Source: Streptomyces spongiicola
GTDB lineage: Bacteria; Actinomycetota; Actinomycetes; Streptomycetales; Streptomycetaceae
Assembly (NCBI RefSeq): GCF_003122365.1
Contig: NZ_CP029254.1
Location: 186,001 to 250,000, forward strand
DNA: 64,000 bases
Direction: 5' to 3'
Part shown: positions 8,291 through 15,561 of the stretch, piece by piece
How the letters are laid out: every line of letters starts with the position of its first letter
Position numbering within the stretch: position 1 is the stretch's first letter
Notes under the pieces: model-generated
Databases searched by the model: none
Told to the model about the DNA's origin: nothing
Seen by the model: the letters and a program-made list of their open reading frames with translations, nothing else
Made by a program: the position numbers and the translations under genes

Positions 8291-9274
8291 CTATCGCAGC
8301 ATCGCGGCCAGCCGACGGACGACCTGCTCGTCGAACAGGCCGTTGGCCGCCATCCAGTCGTCGTTGAACACGGTGTCCAGGTACTTGTCGCCGCCGTCGC
8401 AGACCAGCACGACGATGACGGTCCCGGCCCCCGCGCCCTGCGCCCGCTCCAGGGCCTTGTAGACCACGCCGCCCGCCGAACCGCCGATCAGGATGCCGAA
8501 GTTCCTGGCCAGGTAGCGGCAGGTCTCGAAGGCCTCCGAGTCACTGGCCTTGAGCCCCTGGTCGATCAGTTCGTAGTCGACGACACCGCCGATCTCCGAG
8601 CCCTCGGGGGTACCGGTACCGGACTGGTGGTAGGGCGCGCCCCGGCCGCCGAAGACGACGGACCCCACCGGCTCGACACCGATGACCTTCAGGTCCGGGA
8701 TGCGTTCCCGCAGGACGCGGCCGGTGCCGCAGAGCGAACCACCGGTGCCGACGGCCCCGTACAGGTAGTGGATGCCGTCACCGAGATCGTCGTGCAGCTC
8801 GCGGGCGAGCGGCCGGTAGCCGTTGGGGTTGCCCTGGTTGCGGTGCTGCGCGGTCCAGTACGCGCCGTGCTCGGCCGCGAGCCGCTCGGCCACGGTGTCG
8901 CGTTCGGCGGTGGCGAGGCCTTCCTCGTCCCCGGCGACGTTGAGGATGTCGGCCCCGTAGGCGAGCATGCCGCGCAGTTTGTCGGTGCTGGAGTGGTTGT
9001 CCACCACGGCGGTGAACTTGTATCCGCGTTCGGCGGCGATGAGCGCCAGACCGAGCCCGGTGTTGCCCGAGGTGGACTCGACCAGCCATCCGCCGGGGGT
9101 GAGCAGCCCGGCCTCCTCCGCCTCCTCGACCATGCTCCTGGCCATCCGGATCTTGGCGGTGCCGGTGGGGTTGTACTGCTCCAACTTCAGCACGACCGTC
9201 GCCGAACCGTCCGCAACCGGCAGTTCGAGCAGGGGCGTTCGCCCGATCAGATCGGATATCCTGGTTCTTATCAC
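8291..9274 (-). CDS. sbnA: SbnA-like cysteine-synthase-fold enzyme (2,3-diaminopropionate pathway)
   Basis: A 327-residue fold-type II PLP enzyme. PLP Lys41 lies in NPTGTAKIRMA, the phosphate loop is TSGNTGL, and a glycine-rich GAVGTGGSLCG binds the cofactor phosphate. SbnA proteins condense O-phospho-L-serine with L-glutamate to N-(1-amino-1-carboxy-2-ethyl)-glutamate, the precursor of L-2,3-diaminopropionate. The start is GTG 9274, overlapping the stop of the aminotransferase gene (GTGA). It is the last gene of the operon. Pairing with an SbnB-type dehydrogenase in the same operon favours this role over ordinary cysteine synthesis. Substrate is inferred, not visible. Confidence 0.82.
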   Translation of the reverse strand: MIRTRISDLIGRTPLLELPVADGSATVVLKLEQYNPTGTAKIRMARSMVEEAEEAGLLTPGGWLVESTSGNTGLGLALIAAERGYKFTAVVDNHSSTDKLRGMLAYGADILNVAGDEEGLATAERDTVAERLAAEHGAYWTAQHRNQGNPNGYRPLARELHDDLGDGIHYLYGAVGTGGSLCGTGRVLRERIPDLKVIGVEPVGSVVFGGRGAPYHQSGTGTPEGSEIGGVVDYELIDQGLKASDSEAFETCRYLARNFGILIGGSAGGVVYKALERAQGAGAGTVIVVLVCDGGDKYLDTVFNDDWMAANGLFDEQVVRRLAAMLR

Positions 9275-10470
9275 GACTTGCCCTTCGCGCAGATCTCCGT
9301 CAGGCACCGCACGAAGACGTCGTTGTCCTCGGGGGTCGACAGGGAGGCTCGGATGTGGTTCTCGTATCCCGGCTCTCGCCACGCCTTGACGATGATTCCG
9401 GCGCGGTGCAGTTCCCGGGCGACCCGGTCGGAGCGGCGGCCGGTGTCGATGAACAGGAAGTTGGTCGACGACGGGACCACGCCCAGTCCCGCGGCACGCA
9501 GCCGGCCGGTGACCCTGGCGATCTCCAGACGGGTCCGGCGGACCGTCTCCGCCAGGTGGCGATGATCGCCCAGCGCGGCGACGGCGGCGTCCTGGGCCGG
9601 CCGGTTGACGTTGTACGGGGTGCGGACCCGGTCCAGTGCCTGGATCAGGACCGCGTCGGAGGCGATGCCGTACCCCACCCGGACGCCCGCCAGACCGTAG
9701 GCCTTGGAGAAGGTGCGCAGCACGATCCACGGCCGGTCCAGGCCGCGCAGGGCCTCCAGCCCGTCGGGGTACTCCGGGTCGCACCGGGCGAACTCGCCGT
9801 ACGCCTCGTCGAGTACCAGCAGGGCCGACCGCGGGGTCGCGGCCACGACGTGCTCCAGCTGGCCGGCCCTGAGCATCGCCCCGGTGGGGTTGCACGGGTT
9901 GGCGAGGAAGACGAGCTTCGGGCCGGCGGCCAGTGCGGCACGCCAGGCGTCCGCGTCGAACCCGAAGTCCGCGGTGACCGGGACCTTCTCGACCCGGGCG
10001 CCCATGACCCGGGGGAAGGTCTCGTGCAGGCTGAACCCGGGCGCCTGGGTGACGACCAGGTCACCGGGGTCGAGTACGGCCTGGCACAGCAGTTCCAGGA
10101 TGTTCTCCGATCCGTTGCCGAGCACAACCCGCCCGGCCGGCACGTCCAGACTCCTCCCGACGGCGTCGGCCAGCCGTCTGCCGGTGGGGTCGGGGTAGCG
10201 GCTGACGCCGTCGGCCAGGCCCAGCCGTACGGCTTCGGCGACCGCCGGAGAGACACCGAACGGGCTCTCGTTGTTGGACAGTTTGATCACGCGGCGGGTG
10301 CCGCTGAGGGCGGCCACCTCGTCCGGGTCGGCGCCGGGGTCGTAGCGGGGCAGGCCCGCCACTTCGCTGCGTATCAGGGAGGCCGTGGCGGCCGGGGCCG
10401 GGGCCGCGGAGGCAGAGGCAGAGGCAGAGGCAGAGGCGGCAGAGGCGGAGGCGGCGAGGGCGTGGTTCAT
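9271..10470 (-). CDS. HisC-like PLP aminotransferase or decarboxylase
   Basis: A 399-residue fold-type I PLP enzyme of the histidinol-phosphate aminotransferase/CobD group. Motifs are KLSNNESPFG (about residue 63), RYPDPTG, NPCNPTGAM, the aspartate of VLDEAYGEF and the Schiff-base lysine, Lys256, in SKAYGLAG. The first 32 residues are an Ala/Ser/Pro tail made by hexanucleotide repeats (10409-10460) and absent from typical HisC. ATG 10470 overlaps the MATE stop codon (ATGA). Context points to tailoring of a diaminopropionate-derived metallophore rather than histidine synthesis. HisC-like proteins can also be decarboxylases, so the reaction is open. Confidence 0.82.
   Translation of the reverse strand: MNHALAASASAASASASASASAAPAPAATASLIRSEVAGLPRYDPGADPDEVAALSGTRRVIKLSNNESPFGVSPAVAEAVRLGLADGVSRYPDPTGRRLADAVGRSLDVPAGRVVLGNGSENILELLCQAVLDPGDLVVTQAPGFSLHETFPRVMGARVEKVPVTADFGFDADAWRAALAAGPKLVFLANPCNPTGAMLRAGQLEHVVAATPRSALLVLDEAYGEFARCDPEYPDGLEALRGLDRPWIVLRTFSKAYGLAGVRVGYGIASDAVLIQALDRVRTPYNVNRPAQDAAVAALGDHRHLAETVRRTRLEIARVTGRLRAAGLGVVPSSTNFLFIDTGRRSDRVARELHRAGIIVKAWREPGYENHIRASLSTPEDNDVFVRCLTEICAKGKS
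10409..10460. repeat. GGCAGA hexanucleotide tract coding for Ala-Ser repeats
   Basis: Four to five near-perfect GGCAGA units followed by decayed ones lie just inside the 5' end of the HisC-like gene. They encode the (Ala-Ser)n tail. The tract is in frame, so changes of whole units would only alter tail length. Confidence 0.85.
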
Positions 10471-12155
10471 GAGGACTCCGGTTCCGGGACGGATGCGCCG
10501 GCGGCTGCTCGGTGGAGCCGGTCGGCTCGGCGCAGGAACGCGACCAGCAGGATGGCGGCGGTGGCGGCGAGGCCGATGGTCTGGCCGATCCAGACGCCCT
10601 CGACGCCCCAGCCGGCACCCACCCCGAGCAGACAGCCCGCGGGCAGCCCGATCAGCCAGTAGCCGACGAGGGAGATCCGGAACGGCCCGGCGGTGTCCCC
10701 GATGCCGCGCAGGATGCCGTTGCCGATGTTCTGCGCCGCGTCGAAGACCTGCATCAGTGCGGCGATCAGCAGTCCGGTCGCGGTCAGCGCGAGGATGTCC
10801 GCGTTGCCTGCGTGCTCGGCCGAGATGAAGAGGGACACGATCGGCTCCGGGAACGCCAGGTAGGCGACGGCGACGACCAGCATGGCGATGACGCCCCAGC
10901 CCGTACCGAGGAGCCCCGTTCTGCGTGCTGTCACATAGTCGTCGGCACCGGCGGCCTCGCTGATGTGGATCGACGCCGCGTGCGACAGTCCGGCGGAGAT
11001 CATGAAGACGATGTAGACGATCTGGTTCAGCACGGTCTGTGCGGCCAGGGCGTCGACACCGAGGGTTCCGATGACCAGCGTGAGCACACTGAAGAACCCC
11101 GCCTCCGAGGCGTATGTGCCCGAGATCGGCAGGCCCAGGCGCCAGACCGACCGGACCGCGTCCCCGGACCAGCGCCGCGCGCCGGGCGAGACGAGGTACG
11201 GGCGGAGGACTCCGTCGCGCAGGACCACCGCGACGAACGCCAGGAAGGACAGCAGGAACACCGTGACGGTGGCGATCGCCACACCGACGAAGCCGAACGC
11301 GGGCAGGCCGAACTTGCCGTAGATCAGCGCGTAGTTCAGACCGATGGTCACGACGACCGAGGCCAGTGTGATGGCCAGCAGCGGACCGGGCCGCTTGAGG
11401 CCGGTGGTGAAGTGCCGCAGGTTCTGGAACCACAGGCAGGGCAGCATGCCCGGCGCCAGGACCGTCAGGAACTCGCCGGCCTTGCCGACCACCTCCGGGT
11501 CCTGCCCCAGGAGGACGAGCAGCGGGCCGATCAGCAGGAGCACCGCGCAGAACACCACACCGCACACGGTCGCCCAGAAGAACCCCGCGAACAGCAGCGC
11601 GCCGATCCGCTCCCGGTCGTCCCGCACCCGTGCCTCGGCCACCAGGTTGCCGACTCCGGTGACCAGCCCGGTGCCGGTGGTGCGCAACTGGTTGAACAGC
11701 GCGATGGCCAGGCCGGCGGCGGCGATCTCGACCGCGCCGAGCCTGCCCAGCATCACGATGTCCACGGTGGTCAGCGCTACATAGGCGAAGTTGGTCAGGA
11801 TCAGCGGGAGCGCGAGCCTGAGCAGCGCCCGTGAGTTCCGGACCCACCAGCCGACGCCGTTGCCTGCCGTCCCGGTCGTGCCGTTCGCACTGGCCGCCTC
11901 CGCGGTGCCGGCCGACTCCGCCGCACCGGCCGTGCCGTTCGTGCCGGCCGACTCCGCCGCACCGGCCGTGCCGGACGACGCTGCCGTACCGCTCGTACCG
12001 GTCGTACTGGTCGTACCGGCCGTACCGTTCGCACTGGCCGCACTGGCCGCACTGGCCGCCTCTGCGGTGCCGGCCGACTCCGCCGCACCGGCCGTGCCGT
12101 TCGTGCCGGTCGACTCCGCCGTACCGCTCGTGCCGTTCGTTCGGGTGCCGCTCAC
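10467..12155 (-). CDS. MATE family efflux transporter with repetitive N-terminal extension
   Basis: A 562-residue MATE exporter. About 12 hydrophobic segments form the usual two-half structure from residue about 110 (RLALPLILTNFAYVALTTVDIVMLGRLG) to about 545. GTG 12155 overlaps the stop of the SbnB-like gene, which supports this start. The first about 105 residues are almost entirely Gly, Thr, Ala, Ser, Asn and Glu in repeats such as GTAGAAESAGT, and are not part of the MATE fold. MATE pumps export small molecules using H+ or Na+ gradients. In this operon it is the natural candidate to secrete the metallophore. Confidence 0.88.
   Translation of the reverse strand: MSGTRTNGTSGTAESTGTNGTAGAAESAGTAEAASAASAASANGTAGTTSTTGTSGTAASSGTAGAAESAGTNGTAGAAESAGTAEAASANGTTGTAGNGVGWWVRNSRALLRLALPLILTNFAYVALTTVDIVMLGRLGAVEIAAAGLAIALFNQLRTTGTGLVTGVGNLVAEARVRDDRERIGALLFAGFFWATVCGVVFCAVLLLIGPLLVLLGQDPEVVGKAGEFLTVLAPGMLPCLWFQNLRHFTTGLKRPGPLLAITLASVVVTIGLNYALIYGKFGLPAFGFVGVAIATVTVFLLSFLAFVAVVLRDGVLRPYLVSPGARRWSGDAVRSVWRLGLPISGTYASEAGFFSVLTLVIGTLGVDALAAQTVLNQIVYIVFMISAGLSHAASIHISEAAGADDYVTARRTGLLGTGWGVIAMLVVAVAYLAFPEPIVSLFISAEHAGNADILALTATGLLIAALMQVFDAAQNIGNGILRGIGDTAGPFRISLVGYWLIGLPAGCLLGVGAGWGVEGVWIGQTIGLAATAAILLVAFLRRADRLHRAAAGASVPEPESS
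11884..12132. repeat. Imperfect tandem repeats encoding the MATE N-terminal extension
   Basis: A unit of roughly 70-80 bp containing GTGCCGGCCGACTCCGCC recurs at about 11905, 11942 and 12068. GTCGTAC-type and CACTGGCCG microrepeats lie between the copies. All are in frame and yield the Gly/Thr/Ala/Ser-rich tail of the exporter. Confidence 0.8.
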
Positions 12156-13132
12156 CAGAAGTTGACCTTTTCCCCGCGCCCGGCCGCCCGTGCGAGGTCG
12201 GCTATGTACCGGCCAAGCGCGGCGTCGGTGACCGCCATACCGCTGTTGTAGGCGAAGACCACATCGTCCGGATGGCGCCGGGCGGGGGCCCGGCCGAGCA
12301 GGACGTCCGGCAACTGGGCGTCGACCGACGGCGGAGTGCCGTCCGCACCCCGCAGGTCGTCGCAGGTGGCGTGCATCTGGGCGGTGTCCGTGGCGATCCG
12401 GTAGTCCGCGCCGTGGCACACGTCGGCGTGTACGCCGTAGCCGAGCAGTACCGCGACCGAGCCCGGCTTCATCCAGTCGCGCCGGACCTCCTCCGTGGCG
12501 GAGAGGCCCGCGGCGCCGATCACGATGTCGGCCGCACCGGCGGCGGTCCGGAGGTCCCCGACGATCTCGACCTCGCGGCCGTCGACGCTGTCCCGGACGG
12601 CGCGCAGACCGTCCGGGTAGGTGCCGAACACCTGCAACCGCTCCAGCTCGGGCAGCGCCGCCAGCAGCATCGGCAGGGCCGCCTGCCCCTGGACTCCGGT
12701 GCCGACGACCAGGGCGCTCCGCGCGTCGGGGCAGGCCTCGCGGGCGAACAGCGCGGTGGTGGCCGAGGACCGCAGCGGGCCGAGCTTCACCACGTCCATC
12801 AGGGCGATCGGCTCCCCGGTGGTGTCGTCGACGAGGAAGACGAACGAGTGGAACCGGTAGCCGTCACGGGTGCGGCGCGGGTCGAACTCGTAGACGGCCT
12901 TGAAGCACACGGTGCCGCTGCCGCCGTCCCGGGCCACCATCGAATAGCTGAGGGAGTGGTGGCCGGGATCGTCGATGATCGTCTTGACGGGGTTGTTCGA
13001 ACCGCCTTCGCGCAGCGCGCGGTAGGCCCGCTCGACGACCGCGATCACCTGCCGGTGGTCGAGGTCCAGCCCTTCCTGCTGCGACTGCGGCAGCAGCCAC
13101 AACTGCCCGGGCGGGGCGTAGCTCGGTGACAT
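12152..13132 (-). CDS. sbnB: SbnB-like ornithine cyclodeaminase-family dehydrogenase (2,3-diaminopropionate synthase)
   Basis: A 326-residue protein of the ornithine cyclodeaminase/mu-crystallin family with an NAD-binding VVGTGVQGQAALPML loop (about residues 140-155). SbnB enzymes oxidatively hydrolyse the SbnA product to L-2,3-diaminopropionate and 2-oxoglutarate using NAD+. The start is ATG 13132, preceded by AGAGGAG. An alternative ATG at 13180 would overlap the stop of the upstream decarboxylase and add 16 residues. Its stop overlaps the MATE start. Close linkage to an SbnA-like gene is the strongest argument against simple ornithine cyclodeamination. Confidence 0.82.
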   Translation of the reverse strand: MSPSYAPPGQLWLLPQSQQEGLDLDHRQVIAVVERAYRALREGGSNNPVKTIIDDPGHHSLSYSMVARDGGSGTVCFKAVYEFDPRRTRDGYRFHSFVFLVDDTTGEPIALMDVVKLGPLRSSATTALFAREACPDARSALVVGTGVQGQAALPMLLAALPELERLQVFGTYPDGLRAVRDSVDGREVEIVGDLRTAAGAADIVIGAAGLSATEEVRRDWMKPGSVAVLLGYGVHADVCHGADYRIATDTAQMHATCDDLRGADGTPPSVDAQLPDVLLGRAPARRHPDDVVFAYNSGMAVTDAALGRYIADLARAAGRGEKVNFW

Positions 13133-13176
13133 ACGAGGGTTCTCCTCTGGTGGTCGGATTGCGTCGGTTCGGGGTC

Positions 13177-14574
13177 TCATCGGGCTCCGTCCAGTCGCCA
13201 GCGCGGCGGGGCCCCGCCGTCGCCGAGCCGGAGAACGGCCTTCAACGGGAGTGCGGCGTCGTGGAACGGCGACTCGTTGGAGTCCATCTGGTAGCCGGCC
13301 GTGTTGAGGTAGACCAGGTGGTCGCCGCGCCGTACCGGCCGCGGGAAGCCGATCTTCCGCCAGGTCACCAGATCGCTCTCCAGGCAGGTCGAGCCCGCCA
13401 CGCAGGCCGGGAACGGCTCGTCGGCGGCGGGCTGCGCGGACAGCAGCAGCGGGTCGGGGAGGTAGTCGCTGTTGAACCACTGCTCGGAGAGGCTGAAGCT
13501 GCTGCCCGCGACGGTGACGATCGCGTACCCGTCGGCGTCCCGCCGGTCGTCGACCTGCTGTACCCGGTACAGGGTGAATCCGGCCTGGTCCAGCAGCGCC
13601 CGGCCGGGCTCGGCGAGGAAGCGGATACCGTGGCGCCCGGCCTTCGCCGACAGGCTCTCGCCGCCGTCGACGGGGTGCGCCATGATCTCGCGTACCGCCT
13701 GGGCGGCGGGCTGCCCCCCGTACGGATAGAAGTCCTTGAAGTCCTTGCCCGCGTGGTAGTGGGCCGGCCCGTTCTGCTCGAGGAACGCGTCCCAGAGCCG
13801 CGGCTCGACATAGCGGACCGGCAACCCGCCGCCGATGTCGACCACTTCCGCGGAGAGCGAGCCCCGCCGTCTCGCGTCGAGGCAGTGCTCGATCATCTCG
13901 TCCGCCGCCGTGGCGCGTTCCGCCGTGGAGTAGCCGTTCAGATGGAAGGAGAACCCCAGCAGGCCGATGTGGTCGCGGAGTTCCCCGCAGAGGCCGACGG
14001 CGGTGGCGCGTTCGGCGGCGGACAGCCCGAAGCGGCTTCGCGGTTGACCCGCCGTGCGGGTCCTCAGCAGCACCGCGGCCCGGCGCCGTGCGCCCCGCGC
14101 GGTCGCGGCGAGCCGGCGGAGTTCACTGACCGAGTCGACGGCGACCAGGCAGCCATGCTGAACGGCGAGAGCATGCAGAGTGTCGTCCTTCTCCGGGCCG
14201 GACACCCCGATCCGGTGTCCCGGCACTCCGCCGGCCAGCGCCTTGACGAGTTCGGGGGTGCTGGCGACGTCGATCCCCACTCCCAGGGCGGCGGCCGACG
14301 TGGCATAGCAGTCGGCCTTGTTGGCCTTCTTGGCGAACAGGAGGTCGGCGGTGGCGCCCGCCTCGGCGAACGCCCGCCGGAGTGCGGCGACGTTCTCCTC
14401 GAAGATCTCGGGCAGCACGATGTGCAGTGGTGACCCCAGGCCGTCCAGGAGGTCGGCCAGCAGGACACGGTGATCCGCCAGGAGCCTGGAGACCGTGGGA
14501 TGCCGGAGTGCGGTGAGCGCCAAGGGCCGGACTCCGGCCGTGGGGCGCTCCAGCAACTGTCGTGAGATGAGCAC
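13177..14574 (-). CDS. Y4yA/SbnH-like PLP-dependent decarboxylase (fold type III)
   Basis: A 465-residue alanine-racemase-fold enzyme of the diaminopimelate/ornithine decarboxylase superfamily, closest in pattern to Y4yA proteins. It has PLP lysine 83 in LFAKKANK, GIDVASTPEL, a barrel histidine in FSFHLNG, the phosphate loop VDIGGGLPV, EPGRALLD, and the C-terminal cysteine motif AGSTCLESDLV. The start is GTG 14574 with no Shine-Dalgarno; a promoter ending 8 nt upstream suggests a leaderless message. It is first in the operon and overlaps a Zur-like box in its promoter. It probably decarboxylates diaminopropionate or a conjugate, as SbnH does in staphyloferrin B synthesis; the exact substrate is unknown. 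Confidence 0.82.
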   Translation of the reverse strand: MLISRQLLERPTAGVRPLALTALRHPTVSRLLADHRVLLADLLDGLGSPLHIVLPEIFEENVAALRRAFAEAGATADLLFAKKANKADCYATSAAALGVGIDVASTPELVKALAGGVPGHRIGVSGPEKDDTLHALAVQHGCLVAVDSVSELRRLAATARGARRRAAVLLRTRTAGQPRSRFGLSAAERATAVGLCGELRDHIGLLGFSFHLNGYSTAERATAADEMIEHCLDARRRGSLSAEVVDIGGGLPVRYVEPRLWDAFLEQNGPAHYHAGKDFKDFYPYGGQPAAQAVREIMAHPVDGGESLSAKAGRHGIRFLAEPGRALLDQAGFTLYRVQQVDDRRDADGYAIVTVAGSSFSLSEQWFNSDYLPDPLLLSAQPAADEPFPACVAGSTCLESDLVTWRKIGFPRPVRRGDHLVYLNTAGYQMDSNESPFHDAALPLKAVLRLGDGGAPPRWRLDGAR

Positions 14575-14582
14575 CTGGTACT

Positions 14583-14610
14583 TCTATACGATTATGACAG
14601 TCATTTTCAA
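14583..14610 (-). promoter_or_regulatory. Promoter of the metallophore-type operon
   Basis: Minus-strand TTGAAA (14605-14610) and TATAGA (14583-14588) are 16 bp apart, a good vegetative promoter in an unusually AT-rich island. The GTG start lies 9 nt past the -10, implying little or no leader. The Zur-like box lies across the spacer and -35. Confidence 0.6.
14595..14609 (-). promoter_or_regulatory. Zur-box-like operator over the metallophore operon promoter
   Basis: The minus strand reads TGAAAATGACTGTCA, matching 13 of 15 positions of the Streptomyces Zur consensus TGAAAATGATTTTCA. It overlaps the -35 and spacer of the promoter, the expected place for a repressor active when zinc is plentiful. 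It shows no resemblance to the IdeR/DmdR iron box. Confidence 0.65.
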
Positions 14611-15126
14611 TTGAACAGGGACAGGGGCTCGACTTACAGGGGGGGGAGGAAAGCGGACGAATCGCCGCCCATCGGGCCGCTCGCTCCGACGAGTCGAGCG
14701 CCGGAACGAGTCCCGCGCGGACGCCGCGTCGGCGGGAAGCCCCTCATGGGGGACGACCGGGCGGGGCCCCGTTCGGGCCGGGCCTCGTGACGACCCGGGT
14801 GACCGCCTGCTCCCCCGCGGCGCCGGGGGCGCTTGCGCCTGCTTGACCGCGGGACCCGCTCGTCGCGTACGGCCCCCCGGCCGGGGGGAGTCACACCGGC
14901 TGGGAGCGGCCCGCGCCGGTGCTCCCGCCGACGACTCCCGCCGGGCCGCCGGGCCGCCGGGGCACGGCGGCAGAGCAGCACAACGGCACAGCGACACGGG
15001 CGGCGCGGCGGCACGGCGGCGCGGCGGCACGGCTCAACACGCCCGTACCGGCCGGGAACCGGATGCCCGGCATGCCCGGCCGGCCGCACACAGGCGGTGA
15101 TGTGCTTATCGCTCCGCGGTGTTGCC
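14611..15126. other. Gene-free divergent region between metallophore operon and nuo cluster
   Basis: About 515 bp of very GC-rich sequence separate two divergent operons. Apart from the promoter at its left edge, only short GGCGGCAC-type simple repeats near 15000-15035 are visible. No small gene with convincing codon bias was found. Confidence 0.5.
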
Positions 15127-15561
15127 GTGAGGGAGCCGTTCCGGTGGGCGGAGCAGCACCGCCTGTGCGCCTTCCAGGCGTACGGCCGACGGCTCGGCAG
15201 TATGGCGCGGGTGAGCGTCTGGTTGCCTGTACTCGTCCTGCTCGGGCTGACCGTGGCGGCGGTCGCCGGCCTCTACGGGCTGAGCGCGCTGCTGTCCGGA
15301 GGAGCCGCCGCCTGCGCTCCGGTGCCGTTCGCCGGCGGCCTGATGCCGCGTGAACACGCCTTCTCCCGCTTCCATGTCAGGTGGTACCCGGTCACCATGA
15401 TCTTTCTGGCCTTCGACATGGAGATGCTGTTCATGTATCCGTGGGTCAGGGTGGTTCGGGAGATGGGCCCGCCCGCGGTCATCGAGATGTTCCTGTTCCT
15501 GGGCATCCTCTTCGCGGCGGTGACGTACGCCTGGCGCGAGGGCGCACTCCGGTGGACCTGA
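15127..15561 (+). CDS. nuoA: NADH-quinone oxidoreductase subunit A-like
   Basis: A 144-residue membrane protein with three hydrophobic segments. The second/third region carries the NuoA signature FHVRWYPVTMIFLAFDMEMLFMYPW, including the conserved acidic FDMEM in the quinone-site loop. G/C-biased third positions extend back to GTG 15127, which was taken as the start. ATG 15202 would give a 119-residue form, and neither has a strong Shine-Dalgarno. It is the first gene of a tightly overlapping nuo cluster that lacks NuoB-G and NuoI, so it belongs to an incomplete, membrane-arm-only complex. Confidence 0.8.
   Translation: MREPFRWAEQHRLCAFQAYGRRLGSMARVSVWLPVLVLLGLTVAAVAGLYGLSALLSGGAAACAPVPFAGGLMPREHAFSRFHVRWYPVTMIFLAFDMEMLFMYPWVRVVREMGPPAVIEMFLFLGILFAAVTYAWREGALRWT

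Noticed and set aside
8291..9274. Ordinary cysteine synthase cysK/cysM
   Set aside because: Operon partnership with an SbnB-type dehydrogenase and the changed PLP-lysine context (GTAKIR rather than SxKDR) favour the SbnA role.
9271..10470. Histidine biosynthesis hisC
   Set aside because: No other his genes are linked, and the gene is embedded by ATGA/GTGA overlaps in the metallophore-type operon; only the family is shared.
14595..14609. Iron-box (IdeR/DmdR) reading of the operators
   Set aside because: The iron-box consensus TTAGGTTAGGCTCACCTAA has no match here, while the Zur consensus matches at 13 of 15 positions.
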